Part shown: positions 24,440 through 35,720 of the stretch, in pieces
How the letters are laid out: each line of letters opens with the position of its first letter
Numbering within the stretch: the first letter of the stretch is position 1
Source of the DNA: Zhengitettix transpicula
Lineage: Eukaryota > Arthropoda > Insecta > Orthoptera > Tetrigidae
DNA length: 64,000 nucleotides
Reading direction: 5' to 3'
NCBI GenBank assembly: GCA_037074705.1
Contig: CM073591.1
Span: 86,408,032 to 86,472,031 of the forward strand
Made by a program: the position numbers and the translations under genes
The notes under the pieces: model-generated
Databases searched by the model: none
The model's input: only the letters and a program-made list of their open reading frames with translations
What the model was told of the DNA's origin: nothing

Positions 24440-24970
24440 AAGCCTGCGAGAGGATTCTCTCTCGCAGGCAGAACCTTTTAGAAGAGATACGAAGGGTCTA
24501 CCTTTGGGTATGCCTTTTCCTCTCCGTTTTTGAACTAAGGTTCCCACAAGCCTAGGCACCTCGGCCTATTTTGAGAGGTGTATGTTCCGTGGTCGCAGAC
24601 CTTGGGCATATGGTAAGAGTTGTTCGCTATTCCCATTGGAATAGTCGGCCAGCTGCCTCCTTAACTGGTCGAGGCACGGAGAAGAGAATGCTGCGTCCCC
24701 ACAGCAAACTCCTCTCCCGCTTTCGGAAGGGCATGGGGCAAGTACCTAATGCCCGACCTACCTGATGCAGGTTTTTCTAAGTTTTTCCCTGCATTTCATT
24801 AGGCGAATGCCAGGTAGGATCCTTAAAATATAGCCCGGGGCCCTAGTAACCCTTGGCTACCTTCCTCTACTCTTCCGCATCCCCCCGTTTCAAATTCCTT
24901 TCCTATGCTATTAAAGAGGATTTGCCCAACGTGGATTACCCTCATGTAGCCTGTTACCCTAAAAAAAATG
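24440..24970 (+). mobile_element. Family A repeat, copy A3 (near full length)
   Basis: It begins with a perfect 10-bp hairpin CCTGCGAGAG / CTCTCGCAGG (24443-24452 and 24459-24468), then 'agatacgaagggtct', 'cctctccgtttttgaact', the quasi-palindrome region and GC-rich body, and ends 'gtagcctgttaccctaaaaaaaa'. It lies head-to-tail with A2, giving a local tandem pair. Its similarity to A2 suggests tandem duplication or two insertions of close relatives. Confidence 0.75.
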
Positions 24971-25229
24971 TGTATACTCCTTGGAGTGTTAATATAATGT
25001 TGTTGGCCTCCGGTGTTCCAAACACAGTTTCTTGGCCATGAAGATGGCGGACAATTCTGCTGTACTATTCGTTGCATTATGGTTTATTTGCTTTCTTTGT
25101 TATTATCAAAAAATACTATTAATATTCATTGTCCACCTAAACTATATTCTGTCCTTTAATCACACGATGACTGGTTATCGAGTTTTAATTAAAAAGTTAT
25201 TTATTTTAAAAGGAAACGTTTAATTTAAT
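24971..25229. other. Spacer between family A and an LTR-like element
   Basis: AT-rich, with no feature recognised. Confidence 0.4.
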
Positions 25230-25965
25230 TGATTGAGTGGCTCTCGGAGCGGGAGAACGGCAACAGATGGTGGTTGTTTGGCGAATGTGGGAATGCAAAA
25301 AACTGAGAAAACAAGGGAATGTTCGGGAGCCCGGATATAAAAATAAGAGGGCAGTTGGACAGAAGTGCTTCATTATCACTTCGTGTTGGAGAGAAGACGG
25401 ACGTGTCCGTTGGGAGAGAGCGGTGGTGCAGGTCCGCAGGGACGGACGCGGGGCCAAGTTAAAGTGGCCGAAAACAATTGTTATGAACAGTTGGGAGTTT
25501 CCAAAAAGCAGAGATCATCGGATGCTAGGCCGAGTTAGGTGGCCGAGAGGAATCATCAGTCAGCAGTCGTCAACAGTCGGTGGAGTTTCATCGTGGAGGT
25601 CTGTCTGTCAGCAGAGTGTGAGCGCAGCCTGGTGCCTTTTATGTCTGTATGAAGTGAGTGTGTGGACCAGAGAACGTGTAATTTTATTTTTCTGAATTAA
25701 TAATTGTAAACTGCTAATAAAAGGTAAAAAGTGTTACATTTTATTTCAATCATTTCGTTTTTCATTTATTGTAACTGTAACTGTTTAATTGTAACATTTG
25801 TTCCGTTTCCTTATCAACCCAGTAAAGACCTTTAGGGTACTGAGTCCAATTATTTAAAATGTATTCTAGGTAAATAAAATTGTTTTGATTTATAAAATTT
25901 CATTAGATTTGTGTAATTGTAAATTTGTGTTGTAATAAAATATAATTGTTTATTTAAATTGGTAC
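25230..25965 (+). mobile_element. LTR-like element, copy 3
   Basis: A GC-rich 5' part includes 'cccggatataaaaataag' (TATA-like near 25334), then a purine-rich stretch, AATAAA-like 'ctaataaaagg' near 25714, and U5-like 'caacccagtaaagacctttaggg' (25816-25838) shared with the elements at 6.8 and 36.8 kb. The (TA)n tract at 25.99 kb follows, as near 36.96 kb. A 152-codon plus frame from 25237 is purine-rich with no recognised domain, so I treat it as non-coding. No gag or pol follows. A solo LTR is likely. Confidence 0.55.
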
Positions 25966-25983
25966 CGTTATTTTATGTATTTA

Positions 25984-25988
<5 letters not shown>

Positions 25989-26021
<33 letters not shown>
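25989..26021. repeat. (TA)n microsatellite
   Basis: An uninterrupted AT run just 3' of an LTR-like element. Confidence 0.97.
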
Positions 26022-26022
<1 letters not shown>

Positions 26023-28505
26023 CTTCTAGAAAACGTAAGCAAAAGAAAAGAAGACGACGTTTCCGAACTAATACATATTTGTCTACAAAGTAATATATCT
26101 GATTCTAGAATGCACTCAAAGCAAAAGAAGGTATAAAATTAAACCCTTTAAATAAAAGTGTTCTAACATTTTAATGGGTGATATAAATAAATTTTAAATA
26201 ATTTGTCCTCCTCCGCTACAAAAATGATCTGACAATTTGGATACCGTATAATTACTATTAGGATGCTAAATGTGATACATATATTATTGATGATAAATAA
26301 AAGTACGTGTTAACCAATATGAGAACTAAACACGCTCGTGAAGTCCATATTCAGCTCTCCCAAATTGTAATAAGTATTGATAATTACTTTATAACTTCAA
26401 TATCTCTCATTACAGTAAGGTTATCCAACGTAAAATAAATTAATCCCGGGTTCTAAATATTATTGCTTTTAGACTCTTTGGAAGAACAACTTAAAATGGT
26501 CCAAAATTAAAAGTTACCGTTAATAATAATAATATTCGCTTATCTGAGTTTGAATTGAAAATTTATAACCAGAAATTATTTTCTCGTGATATGAAAATTC
26601 ACGAATTAAATTCTAATCGTCGATGCGGGGTGCAACCTGGGGCCTTACAGACATTCGGAACTTTCACTTATATGAAAGGACGCCAAGCGTGAAGAGTAAT
26701 GGCAGAAAATTTCCCTCTTCTTTCCTTCCACCTCTTCCTCTGCTCACACATCCACACCCACACACACCCAAGTAGTGGAAGTTGGCCAAGAATTTTCCAA
26801 TCGATGTGATCTGCTTCCTCAGTTCCCCGCGGTTGATTTACCGTCACGATATCGTGGATATTAAATTGCACAGCCATGGAGGAGAATCTAAGCTTCTCGT
26901 TTCCTGTTGGATTACGGAATGAGTGCCTCTGAAGAATATAAATGAGATCCATTTCTCCTCTTACGAGTGCTTAGAAAATTTCCTCTTACTCTGCCGCTTT
27001 GCTGATTTACAAACGATGTGACTAATATACTCGAACAGGATTACTGCTTACGGAGAATATGGTTATTTTCCGTTAGACATTACACAGATCGCTTTAATAC
27101 CAGTTGAAACTTGGGGAGTCATTTATATCTCGCATAGCTTCCATCGATTTATCTTCATTCACAGCTCCACCGTGAGTGGAACTGAGATTGATCACTTACG
27201 AAAAACGAATCATAATCCATAAAAATAATCTGTCAATTGCACAGATAATTTTGCTGAAAGTGTTGTCAGTTATTCTTGCATTTATGTAACCGATTTTTAT
27301 TCTAAATTACATACGTGAACTGTAATTGAATTAGGTTAACTATTTATACATGGAAAATTAGCTTAAGGACATTCTCACCTTTTTAATAATCTCCGAAATT
27401 CTTCAGCCTCGTCCACGTCACGCAAATTAAGATGGTGTCAAACTTGGATCCTATGATTAAACATATTAAATGATTATTAAATGTGCCTAATTAATAAACA
27501 ATTTATTCAGTTTTATGTGACGAGCATTAAAATAAAACTTTTGAAAACAGTCTGATGGTCTTCTGGCTCAATGTAAATTAGAGATTTACGTATTCGCAAC
27601 AAAAACTTTTCCCAGAATCACATGTTTGTAATTACCGTAGAATCAAGTGAAATCACAACAAATTGCTTGTAATCTGTTTATTATCCGAGCTTCGAACATA
27701 ATTTTCCGTTTAGCTCCAATTGCTGGACCGTAAATTGCAGCCAGCCAGCCTTGTGTCGAATATTCCATACCACAATGTTCTGCTTAAGCGAAAGCACCTG
27801 CTGGAGCTAGATTGAAACAAATCGGATTATCCGCGGCGCATAGGCCTTCTACGAATAAAGCACCCTGGATTACCAAGTTTATAGTATCACAGCTTTCATG
27901 GAATTACAGTCCGTGCTTATTTCACGTTCTCCTTGCTAGGGCTGTTTGCAGTCAATTGTAATTTAACCCTTAGGTCGAATAATAAAAACATCTGTTGATA
28001 TTAGTTCTTCGTGTGGCACCGAAAAAAATGTATTGTCCGCACTCTAAGATCTTTATTTTTTTGAATAATTCACTTTTAGCATAATTACCGTAATTATGTT
28101 TATAATTATAGGGAACATACGTAACTAATTCGAACGATACAAGTAGTGTTAAAATAAACAGATTAGGTTTGGAAAAAGTTTTTATATACTTAACGCACAG
28201 TATGTTGTAATAATTTCAAATTTCAATATGTATATGTATTTATTCAGTCTACAAATGGAATGTTTTCCCCGTAATTAAACATAAAATAACAATAAAATGA
28301 AATTATTCTAAACCGCGCTGACTAGTGAACGGTACTTCAATTATAAATAAATATATAGAATAATATTAACCGAACTTAAATAAAAGATTTTTTCTGGCCC
28401 GAAAAAAAGAGAATACAGGATATAGCAGTAATTAACTTCAGTTTATTCTTTACGCAAAGGTTGCTCTTATGAAGCACTACCCACTTCACTTCTACTACTC
28501 CTTTT
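26022..28505. other. Non-coding stretch, partly less AT-rich
   Basis: Just after the (TA)n is a short lysine/arginine-rich frame (26029-26090, RKRKQKKRRRRFRT) ending in a stop, with no context to call it a gene. The segments 26620-26990 and 27080-27960 are less AT-rich and look unique, not shared with other parts of the window; they contain E-box (cacctg, 27799) and homeodomain-like cores. They could be conserved non-coding elements. No exon is supported. Confidence 0.35.
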
Positions 28506-28950
28506 TTTTATTGTTTTATTTTAGGGTAACAGTCTACTTGAGGGTAATCCACATGGTGCCAACTCCCCTTTAATAGCATAGGAAGTGATTTGAAAGGGGG
28601 GATAGGTAGAGGAAGGTAGCCAAGGGTTAACTAGGGCCCCCGGGCTATAGTTCAAGGATCCTACCAGGCATTCGCCTAAAAGTAATGCAGGGAAAACCCT
28701 ATAAAAACCTGCATTAGGTAGGTCGGGCATTGGGTACTTGTCCCTCGCCCTTCCGATAGCGGGAGAAGTGGTAGCTGTGAGGACGCAGCATTCCCTTCTC
28801 CGTACCTCGACCAGTTTAGGAGGCAGCTGGCCGGCTGTTCCAATAGGAACAGAGAACAACTCTTACCGTATGCCCCCGGAACATACACCTCTCAAAACAG
28901 GCCGAGGTGCCTCGGCATGTGGGAACCTAAGTTCAAAAACGGAGAGAGTC
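28506..28950 (-). mobile_element. Family A repeat, copy A4
   Basis: Minus-strand copy: the plus strand reads T-run, 'attttagggtaacagtctac', 'aactcccctttaatagcatagg', through the GC-rich body to 'aggccgaggtgcctcggcat' and 'aagttcaaaaacggagag', then breaks into an unrelated SINE. It lacks the 5' hairpin. The sense frame with GQLPPKLVE.RRRECC, YPMPDLP and VGSLNYSPGALV is open for 112 codons. Confidence 0.75.
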
Positions 28951-29172
28951 TACTACTCCTTGGCTCGACAGCCCATTCAGGGTCTTGGCCTACCGAGACG
29001 ACTGCAAGACATGACACATTCTGGATTTAGGTGGTCAGTGTGTCGATTCTCGCTCAGTCTTAAGCCCAGTTTTCATGACCAGGACGAGCACAAACATCCA
29101 TGCCCACGTCTGGATTCTAACCTCGAACCTCTGTGAAGCGAGGCGATTATGCTGTCCACCACACACACCACA
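28951..29172 (-). mobile_element. tRNA-derived SINE fragment
   Basis: The minus strand from 29166 reads 'tggtggacagcataatcgcc' (box A-like), 'tcgcttcacagaggttcgagg' (box B-like GGTTCGAGG), then 'gtgggcatggatg'. The same order (TGGTG.AGTGGA, GCCTCGC, TCACA.AGGT, GGGCATGGATG) occurs at 55094-55170, so the two are copies of one SINE family. The body runs left to the family A junction at about 28950. The cloverleaf is too diverged for a functional tRNA. Confidence 0.6.
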
Positions 29173-30235
29173 ACAGATCTGTTCCCATTTCACTCCAGTA
29201 ACCTTTATTCACTAGAGTCAAATTTATGGGTTAATATTCCTTCCGTCGCAAACACTGTTGCATGTACATTTTTCTACTTATTTATAGTCCTCTTTAAGAA
29301 TGAACAACAACTGTTATTTTTTCTTGCCTGGCTTTCATAAATAATGTGATATAATCCCTGACGTATGGATTCGGTTCTATCGGGAAGTCCCTGCCAAGGT
29401 TTTTCCCCTGCAAAAGCTTTAAAGAAAGCATATTACACACACACAGTCCCAACCCCTTTCTGAAGTTTATCCTACCCTTAGAAGCTTTCATGCCCAGGTC
29501 ACATCTGTATGAATTTCGCCGAAACCCTTTCCTACGCCCTTACTAAGAATTCTATCTGATTTTCCTATATGGATCCCGGTAAGCTGCACTATATTCCATT
29601 ATAGGAATATCACCCTGGACTGTCGTAATATCAGGTGGGGTTTCCTGCCCAGAGTATTACGTGCACTTGTGTTGATCATGATATATTTTATTTCACATTT
29701 TATTTTATAATATTTAATATATATCAATTCTACATACCACAAAGGAAATAAATATAACCAAAATATGTTACATATTAAAATTAAAGTAGACAGTGTCGGG
29801 TAAAAACCATAGCCCTCATGTTGGGTTCGAATTCAGTAAATAATAAATTGTTTGGTATCAATTTTCCGCTCCGGTAAGTATAATTTATATGTATTAAATA
29901 TTTGAAATAAAATGTGAAACAAAATAAAATGAAGTTTGATAGAAGTCCACTAGGTAATAATAAAGCTCGCTAAAGATATATATGTCCTTTCTTTAGACTT
30001 TGCATTTCCCCTTTTATAAAAGTTCTCCTTACAAAATGTAACATTATCCACCTACTCGACCTTCCCCAGCTTGAAGTTAAAATAAACGCCTAGGTATTAA
30101 CAGTTTGTCTTCTGCGCTTCCCTCTGTATATATTCCACAACTGATTCTAGACGTAAAACTGTAAATTTTCATTTTTGTTTCGCTTGGTATATGTACCGTA
30201 CTTAGTAATCTTAAGTCATTTAAGATGTTGTCTAT
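29173..30235. other. Non-coding stretch
   Basis: No gene recognised. The segment 29320-29660 is less AT-rich with no domain. The rest is AT-rich. Confidence 0.4.
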
Positions 30236-30239
30236 GTCG

Positions 30240-30560
30240 CCCTCTTTATTTATTTTCGTGCATATTTACAAAGCCATGTGTAAAAAGTTGGACCTTACCA
30301 ATTGTACCCGTTGGTAAATCGTTAATGAATATTCGAAACAGTAATTGACCAATTACTGATTCCAATGGGACTCCCGATGTCACACGTCCGTGTTGTGAAG
30401 TCTCTTTCCCGACTAAAACATTTTGCAACCGTTCTTTTAAAAATACATGTACCCTTTTCGTCAATACCCGTCCCATTTAACTACTGAATCAAGTTGTCGT
30501 GAGGTGCTACATCAAAAGAATCTGTAAAATCAAAAATAATAGCGCCTATTCTCCCCGCCC
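30240..30560 (-). pseudogene. Reverse transcriptase fragment of a CR1/Jockey-like LINE
   Basis: On the minus strand, DFTDSF-D-V-A-P-H-D-N-L corresponds to RT motif A (DFSKAFDTVPH). After a frameshift, KRVHVFLKERLQNVLV is followed by SGVPLESVIGQLLFRIFIND-LP, the motif B block (usual form [22 protein letters not shown]). The next block LFTHGF replaces the LFADD catalytic motif, so the catalytic aspartates are gone. Stops and frameshifts show a dead, truncated copy. Neither the N-terminal endonuclease nor the 3' end is visible. Confidence 0.75.
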
Positions 30561-31035
30561 CCCACACCCCTGTCAAAAACTTCATCTTTTTAATTTTGAA
30601 AAAGATTTAACTTCCATTCATGATCTGCTAAATGTATGTAAATTTCATTAATGTAATACTAGCTGAGAGTCCAGCGAACCTCGGTTATTTATTTAACACT
30701 ATCATATTTTTTATATGAAAATCAATTTATTCCACACTTATAACTTATTTTTATCCCGGCATAATGTTACTATTCTACTAAGCAACCTCCATACCTATGA
30801 ATTCGACACAAATTTAGGTTATTTTGTACATGTTGTTGTTCGCCTTCAGAAGTCAATAATGTCGAGATTGTTAAACATCACTGTAGCGGCCCAAAATTTA
30901 TGGAAGTGACATCAGTCTCAGTCAATTTGAACATTTTACAACTAACTCCTTTAATCGCAACTTGCATGTCGACGAAGCTGAATCCTTGTTACAAACCTTT
31001 TGAGTTCGTCACTTGGTTCTGCGATGTGTCGTTCT
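30561..31035. other. Non-coding stretch with possible repeat remnant
   Basis: 'ctagctgagagtccagcgaacctcggtta' near 30660 vaguely resembles the start of the 'tgcccggc' repeats at 8.7 and 42.0 kb, but too weakly to assign. Nothing else seen. Confidence 0.3.
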
Positions 31036-31039
31036 TACG

Positions 31040-31155
31040 GCATTGCGTTTTTTGAATCACCTTTCGAAAGCAACAAGGATTGCAGAAACGCTGTGTGGTA
31101 TTTATGTAGCACTTATTTTTGTCTGTTATTTTGTCGTTTATTTATATATTTAGTT
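31040..31155 (+). repeat. Foldback family, solo right arm (copy 4)
   Basis: 'cctttcgaaagcaacaagga', 'cagaaacgctgtgtggtatttatg' and 'cttatttttgtctg' match the right arm of the 7.4-kb foldback element. Confidence 0.6.
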
Positions 31156-34100
31156 ACAGGGATTGTTTAGGTTTTTCCATTGGATTTGAGATAAACAAGA
31201 AATTAAGATACTTATAATGTTCAAACCAAATTTCGAACAGGAATACCTTTTAGCAATCAGGTATAGGAGACGAAAAAAGATTTTCTGTATTCGAGTCCGA
31301 GCACTCGTCACAGTTTGATCCAAATACTTTCGGCTCTTTCCCATTTGGAATTAAGATACCTGCTGTGTAAGAAGAGAAGATAAGAATAAAAATTGCTCTC
31401 AATATTGAAAACTATACCTGAAGAAAGAGGTATCAATAATCCGAGGCATTTTAACGAATCAGTAATTGTATTTTCATCAAGTCCCACTCAGAGGATAATA
31501 GACAGAGAAATTGTCTCATTCTATTAGTTGTAAATTACCAAAATTAGGTCATACCCACTTTAAAAGAAGTTATCATCAGTTTACCAGATTGCATTGATGA
31601 CGATGGACTTAATTTAATCACAGAACGTTAAATGTATAGTAAAGCACTGTGGATTAAATAGCACTCCTCAGATATGGATTGAGCTGGAAATCACCTGAAT
31701 CATTTTCTAACTGTTGCGATTTGTTGGTGTTCCTCGTTTATTGTTTTTTGAGGATAAAATTTTCCATATTGGCATTAATATCAGATACAAAGAAAATGCT
31801 TTTGTAAACAAAGCGCAGCCGATTCTGAACAGGGCAGGTTTTTTTGTCTTGACCACCCAACGGGTGGTCAGAGGAGCTGAAAAGCGCAAATGTGGCAGTT
31901 TTCATGGGGTCAGAAAGGAAGCTGGGGGTAAAAACTAACTTGAAGGTTGGTGAAAGAGGATCGAGTTTGGAAGGTGCGTCTGAATATGCTCATCCAGGTG
32001 CTTGAGGATTGCAGAGCTTCAGATCAAATAAGCTCTGAAGGCGAAGAATTACAACGAGCCTACAAAGGAATTCGTGTGGCTAAAATTGACCTAAATGAGG
32101 ACTTTATGTACGAGACAAGAGAAGAAGGAACGCCGCTGGCCTTTCCCGGTGACACCGGCTGAACTTTATGTAAGAAAATCTTGCGGGTGTCTTTTATTAC
32201 ATTTCTAAAACAATTTCAATTCTCATTTTCATGCTGGATTGTTTCGTATTTCACCCTGAGATATTTCGTATTTTACTGTGCGCACTTTTTATATGTGGAT
32301 GATTTGTGTTATATTGTGGCATCCTTAATTTACAAATCTAATAAAGTTTGTGTTATTAAATTCAATTATATCAAACAAAATTAGTAATAAATTAAAGTAA
32401 TTTAGAGTCTCAAAAAATAACCTTACCACACTCTCTGAAAGATTTTATACCCCAAGTATAGGAAAGGTGTTTGTTATAAACTATTCTTATAACATTCGAA
32501 CAGGATTGCGGTCTTGAAATCTGCACTCTCTCTTCTACATTATTCCACACGGTTGGAACCGGCTGCTTCATTTTAATCATCTGGACCCTAACCACCCTAC
32601 TGAGCTGACCGCCATGCCAACGCACACAAGTAAAAAAAAAAATTCCAACCTGACAAGTATGACAGCAGCGACGCGGATAATCATGTCGTTACGGCATGCT
32701 GTTCCCGAGTAATGAGCGAGGCGCCATCTCATTATCGCTATGCTGTGCGGTTGACGCACATACGCAACTCTGTCTACAGGTGGGATAATGCTCTCACCCC
32801 CTCATGTCTCCTCCTGTATGCATCAGCCTCCGGCACAAATGAATTCCGCCGCTACCAACAGAGAGAGCGACCTCGTAAATATCTAAAACACTGTTCACGG
32901 ACAAAAGCACCGCCCGCCCGTGATGAACTGCTGTTTACAGTTCTGACGTATTTCCGTGCTTCTCTCACCGGCTCCGTTTCTTACCCAGTCCTGTATATTT
33001 GTTTCTCTCCTGTGAATAATTTTTGCGCCTGAGCTCATAAAATCTTTTATTCATAATTGTATAGAATGTTCATTGTTCATTAATTAATTCTTCGTCGCTT
33101 ACTCTCCCCCTTAAATGAGTTGCTGTAAAGAATTCTGTATAATGAGGCAAATAGCACCATTAAAACCATTTTCACTATTAATTTTATTCAGGACATTCTA
33201 AAGGAAAATTGCAGGCTATTATAAATTCTTCTACATATATCTTAAATAACAAACTATAATCATAACAGAATGTAGATATCCTATTAAGAAAATTGACAGC
33301 ACTCTCTCCGATATAAATATATTATTTAAGGTTACTAAAACTGAAACTCAACCTAGAAAAGGATAAGTATTCAGCTCATACTAGAAGTATACTAGAACTG
33401 CAAACAAATTTCAACGGATTAACCTTTCTTAGACCATTGGTTAAATGGCCCATAGACTCGCAAATTTTTCTCTAAGATCCTTAATCCAACAAGTTTAAAC
33501 TAACACCTTGATAATTATTTACGTTGTGTGTTTTCAATCATATGTGATCTAAGAATGATTAATTTTGTAACATCAAATTGAAAACAAATCAAATAATCAA
33601 TTAATAAAACTCAAAATTGAACATACATACGCATAAGGTAAACAAATATTTACAATACAGAGATAATTTTACAAATTAGTATTCGTCCTATTGTAAAAAA
33701 ATACCATGAACTATACAACACAAGTAATTCACGACCCGTATAACAGACAGAAATAGAAAATAATTTTTAATAATATAAAATTTAAACGCGAGTAGACGTT
33801 TCGATCAAGCGTTGTGACTTTGCCAGAATTACATGATGCAGCCAAAGTTACAAAACATTAAAATGAATAAAGTATTTAAATTAACAAATATTATTTAATA
33901 AACCATCATAAATAGTGTTTAAATGAAAAGTGTCTTGTTTTACATTTAAAGAAAAATTTCTTGGACTTGATATCAAGCATATATGAGATTTACCTTTTTT
34001 AAAATTAACTTCCTTTTCTAAAATAGTTCTAAAATAGTTAAAGGATTGATTAAGATCCAAACAATGTTTTTTAATAGGAGAATGTTTAAAAGGTGGAAAT

Positions 34101-34500
34101 TTTACATTATATTTCTATTATTTAATTCTAGTCAAAGATCGTTTGATCTGGCCGAAATAACAAATAAAGTTTATAAACAAGATTATGAAATCCAAAATAT
34201 TAAGACGATCTTTATGTTTTTTAACAAAATAAGACAAAGAGTTAACATATTTGAAAATTACAGCGACATTTAGTTTTCTTAACAATGTATATTTTAAACA
34301 TTATAGAAATAAAAATAAACAAATAGACGGACTTGAGTCAAAAAGTATGTTTATTAACAAAAAAACATCAATTTTTCTTCTTCTTTTCGGAGTTCATCAG
34401 GTTGAATAGTTTTTACAATTTAGAAATGAATAACATAAGCATTTATAAAGATTTTTTTCATAACACTTTCAAGTTATTTTCATAATTTTAATTTTACTTA
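31156..34500. other. Long stretch without a recognised gene
   Basis: Two successive plus frames (31714-31938 and 31947-32162) lie in a less AT-rich segment ending near an AATAAA-type signal at about 32338. They could be remnants of one coding region or chance, and no domain is recognised. The segment 32520-33030 is also less AT-rich, with frames on both strands. The segment 33780-33830 ('agacgtttcgatcaagcgttg') resembles arms of the 47-kb foldback element. Otherwise AT-rich. Confidence 0.35.
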
Positions 34501-34505
34501 CAATT

Positions 34506-34850
34506 TTGTATACAATTCATGCGTTAAATGTTGATGCAAGATTCTCTGGTGCCTTGCCTTTTGCAAGTGAAAAGAAACTTATAATGAAGAAAGGAACAAA
34601 AGTAGAAGCAGTAAAGGTATTCACATACCTTGATATACACATAACCAACAAATATGAGGCAATGGTAAAGGTACACGAAATAATACACGCTGCCAATAGA
34701 TCATATTAGAAAAAATTGTCTCTCATGCTAAATACAATTTTCAATAATGCTCTATACAACTCTAATAAGCAGAATTGTGGTGTACGGAAGTAAAGTGTGG
34801 GCCATCTCAAAGAAAGTCGTTAAATTTAGAGAGAATCATAAATTTTGTTC
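34506..34850 (+). pseudogene. LINE fragment: post-RT (thumb) region
   Basis: Plus strand: EAVKVFTYLDIHITN then I-I-H-A-ANRSY, a stop, and after frameshifts VVYGSKVWAISKK. This is the order seen downstream of the RT catalytic core in many LINEs (V..F.YLG..I....EI..RI..ANR.Y... then V.YG.E.W.L). It is truncated on both sides and carries a stop near 34708 and frameshifts. Confidence 0.6.
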
Positions 34851-35507
34851 AAACTATCAGATTTTACATTTAAAGCTTTTGGAGTGGAAATAATGAGTAA
34901 CATGTAACTTTAGTTGATTAGAATCAATCTAGGAAAAAGTCTTAAAATCTTAATATAAAAGTGTTACTGTTTCCCAATCAAATATGTGATTATCGAGACA
35001 AGTGTTTGGAAACAAATGAACAATTTTGACTATTTAATTTAAAATTCTTAGTAATTTTGTCATTTTTACATTTAACAATAACTTACAATGAGTTTGTAAT
35101 TGTTGAAGCCAGTTAAAATTGATTATTTAAACTGCTTTAAAACACAATTGTCACACAGTCTATACGCGGTAACGTTTCAGTTGATCCCAGGAGTAAACTA
35201 CCAGCAAGGACTGAAAGGTTTCTCCAAACGTGACGTCTTAGTCCCCAAAGAGCCTAATTCCTATTTTCCACGTTTTCTACACAGACAGGGACAGACGATA
35301 TATACCACACAAACATTCTTGGAATCTCTTACTGCTAGAGAGTTGTGACGAGACTTACGGAAAATTTCTATTCTAAATGTAATGTAATGAGTGGAAGGGG
35401 AGCCATTCTTTAAATGAAGCTTTACGTCCCACGAAGTGACAGCGACGACGTAATGTAACAGAACCTGCTTATTATATAATTTGCCAGCTGATTCCTCTCG
35501 TAAAATA
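34851..35507. other. Spacer, nothing recognised
   Basis: AT-rich. The frames near 35100-35540 lack domains. Confidence 0.4.
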
Positions 35508-35720
35508 ATTATTTTTAGGGCGCCAGATGATTTTTGAATCAAGAAATTATTAAAAATTTAGTTCAACTTAGTAACTTTACTGTCATCGAGATATGAGACA
35601 TTATAGTAATCTCAGGTCGCGGCTTTTAAACTGATTCGAAGCCTCTATAACAGGTAGCTCCGCAATCTGTCGTGCACATGTAAGACTATTTTTGAGACTT
35701 TATTCCGCAGACCAAACATA
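35508..35720 (-). mobile_element. LTR U5 end with PBS, minus strand
   Basis: The minus strand reads 'tctcatatctcgatgacagt', 'aaagttactaagttg', 'aaaaatcatc' then TGGCGCCCTAAAAATAAT at 35508-35525. This aligns with the plus-strand U5/PBS ending at 37296-37313 ('tctcatgtctcgatacaat', 'aaaagttattgttaagtt', 'aaaaattaac', TGGCGCCCTATAAAATTG). The two copies point outward from the intervening 1.8 kb. No gag follows either. Confidence 0.55.

Noticed and set aside
25237..25695. 152-codon plus frame, the longest except for the LINE pieces
   Set aside because: It is purine-rich and repetitive, lies in the LTR-like leader between TATA and AATAAA, and has no recognisable domain.
26029..26090. Short Lys/Arg-rich frame, possible homeodomain start
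   Set aside because: Ends in a stop after about 20 residues and has no helix 1-3 sequence.
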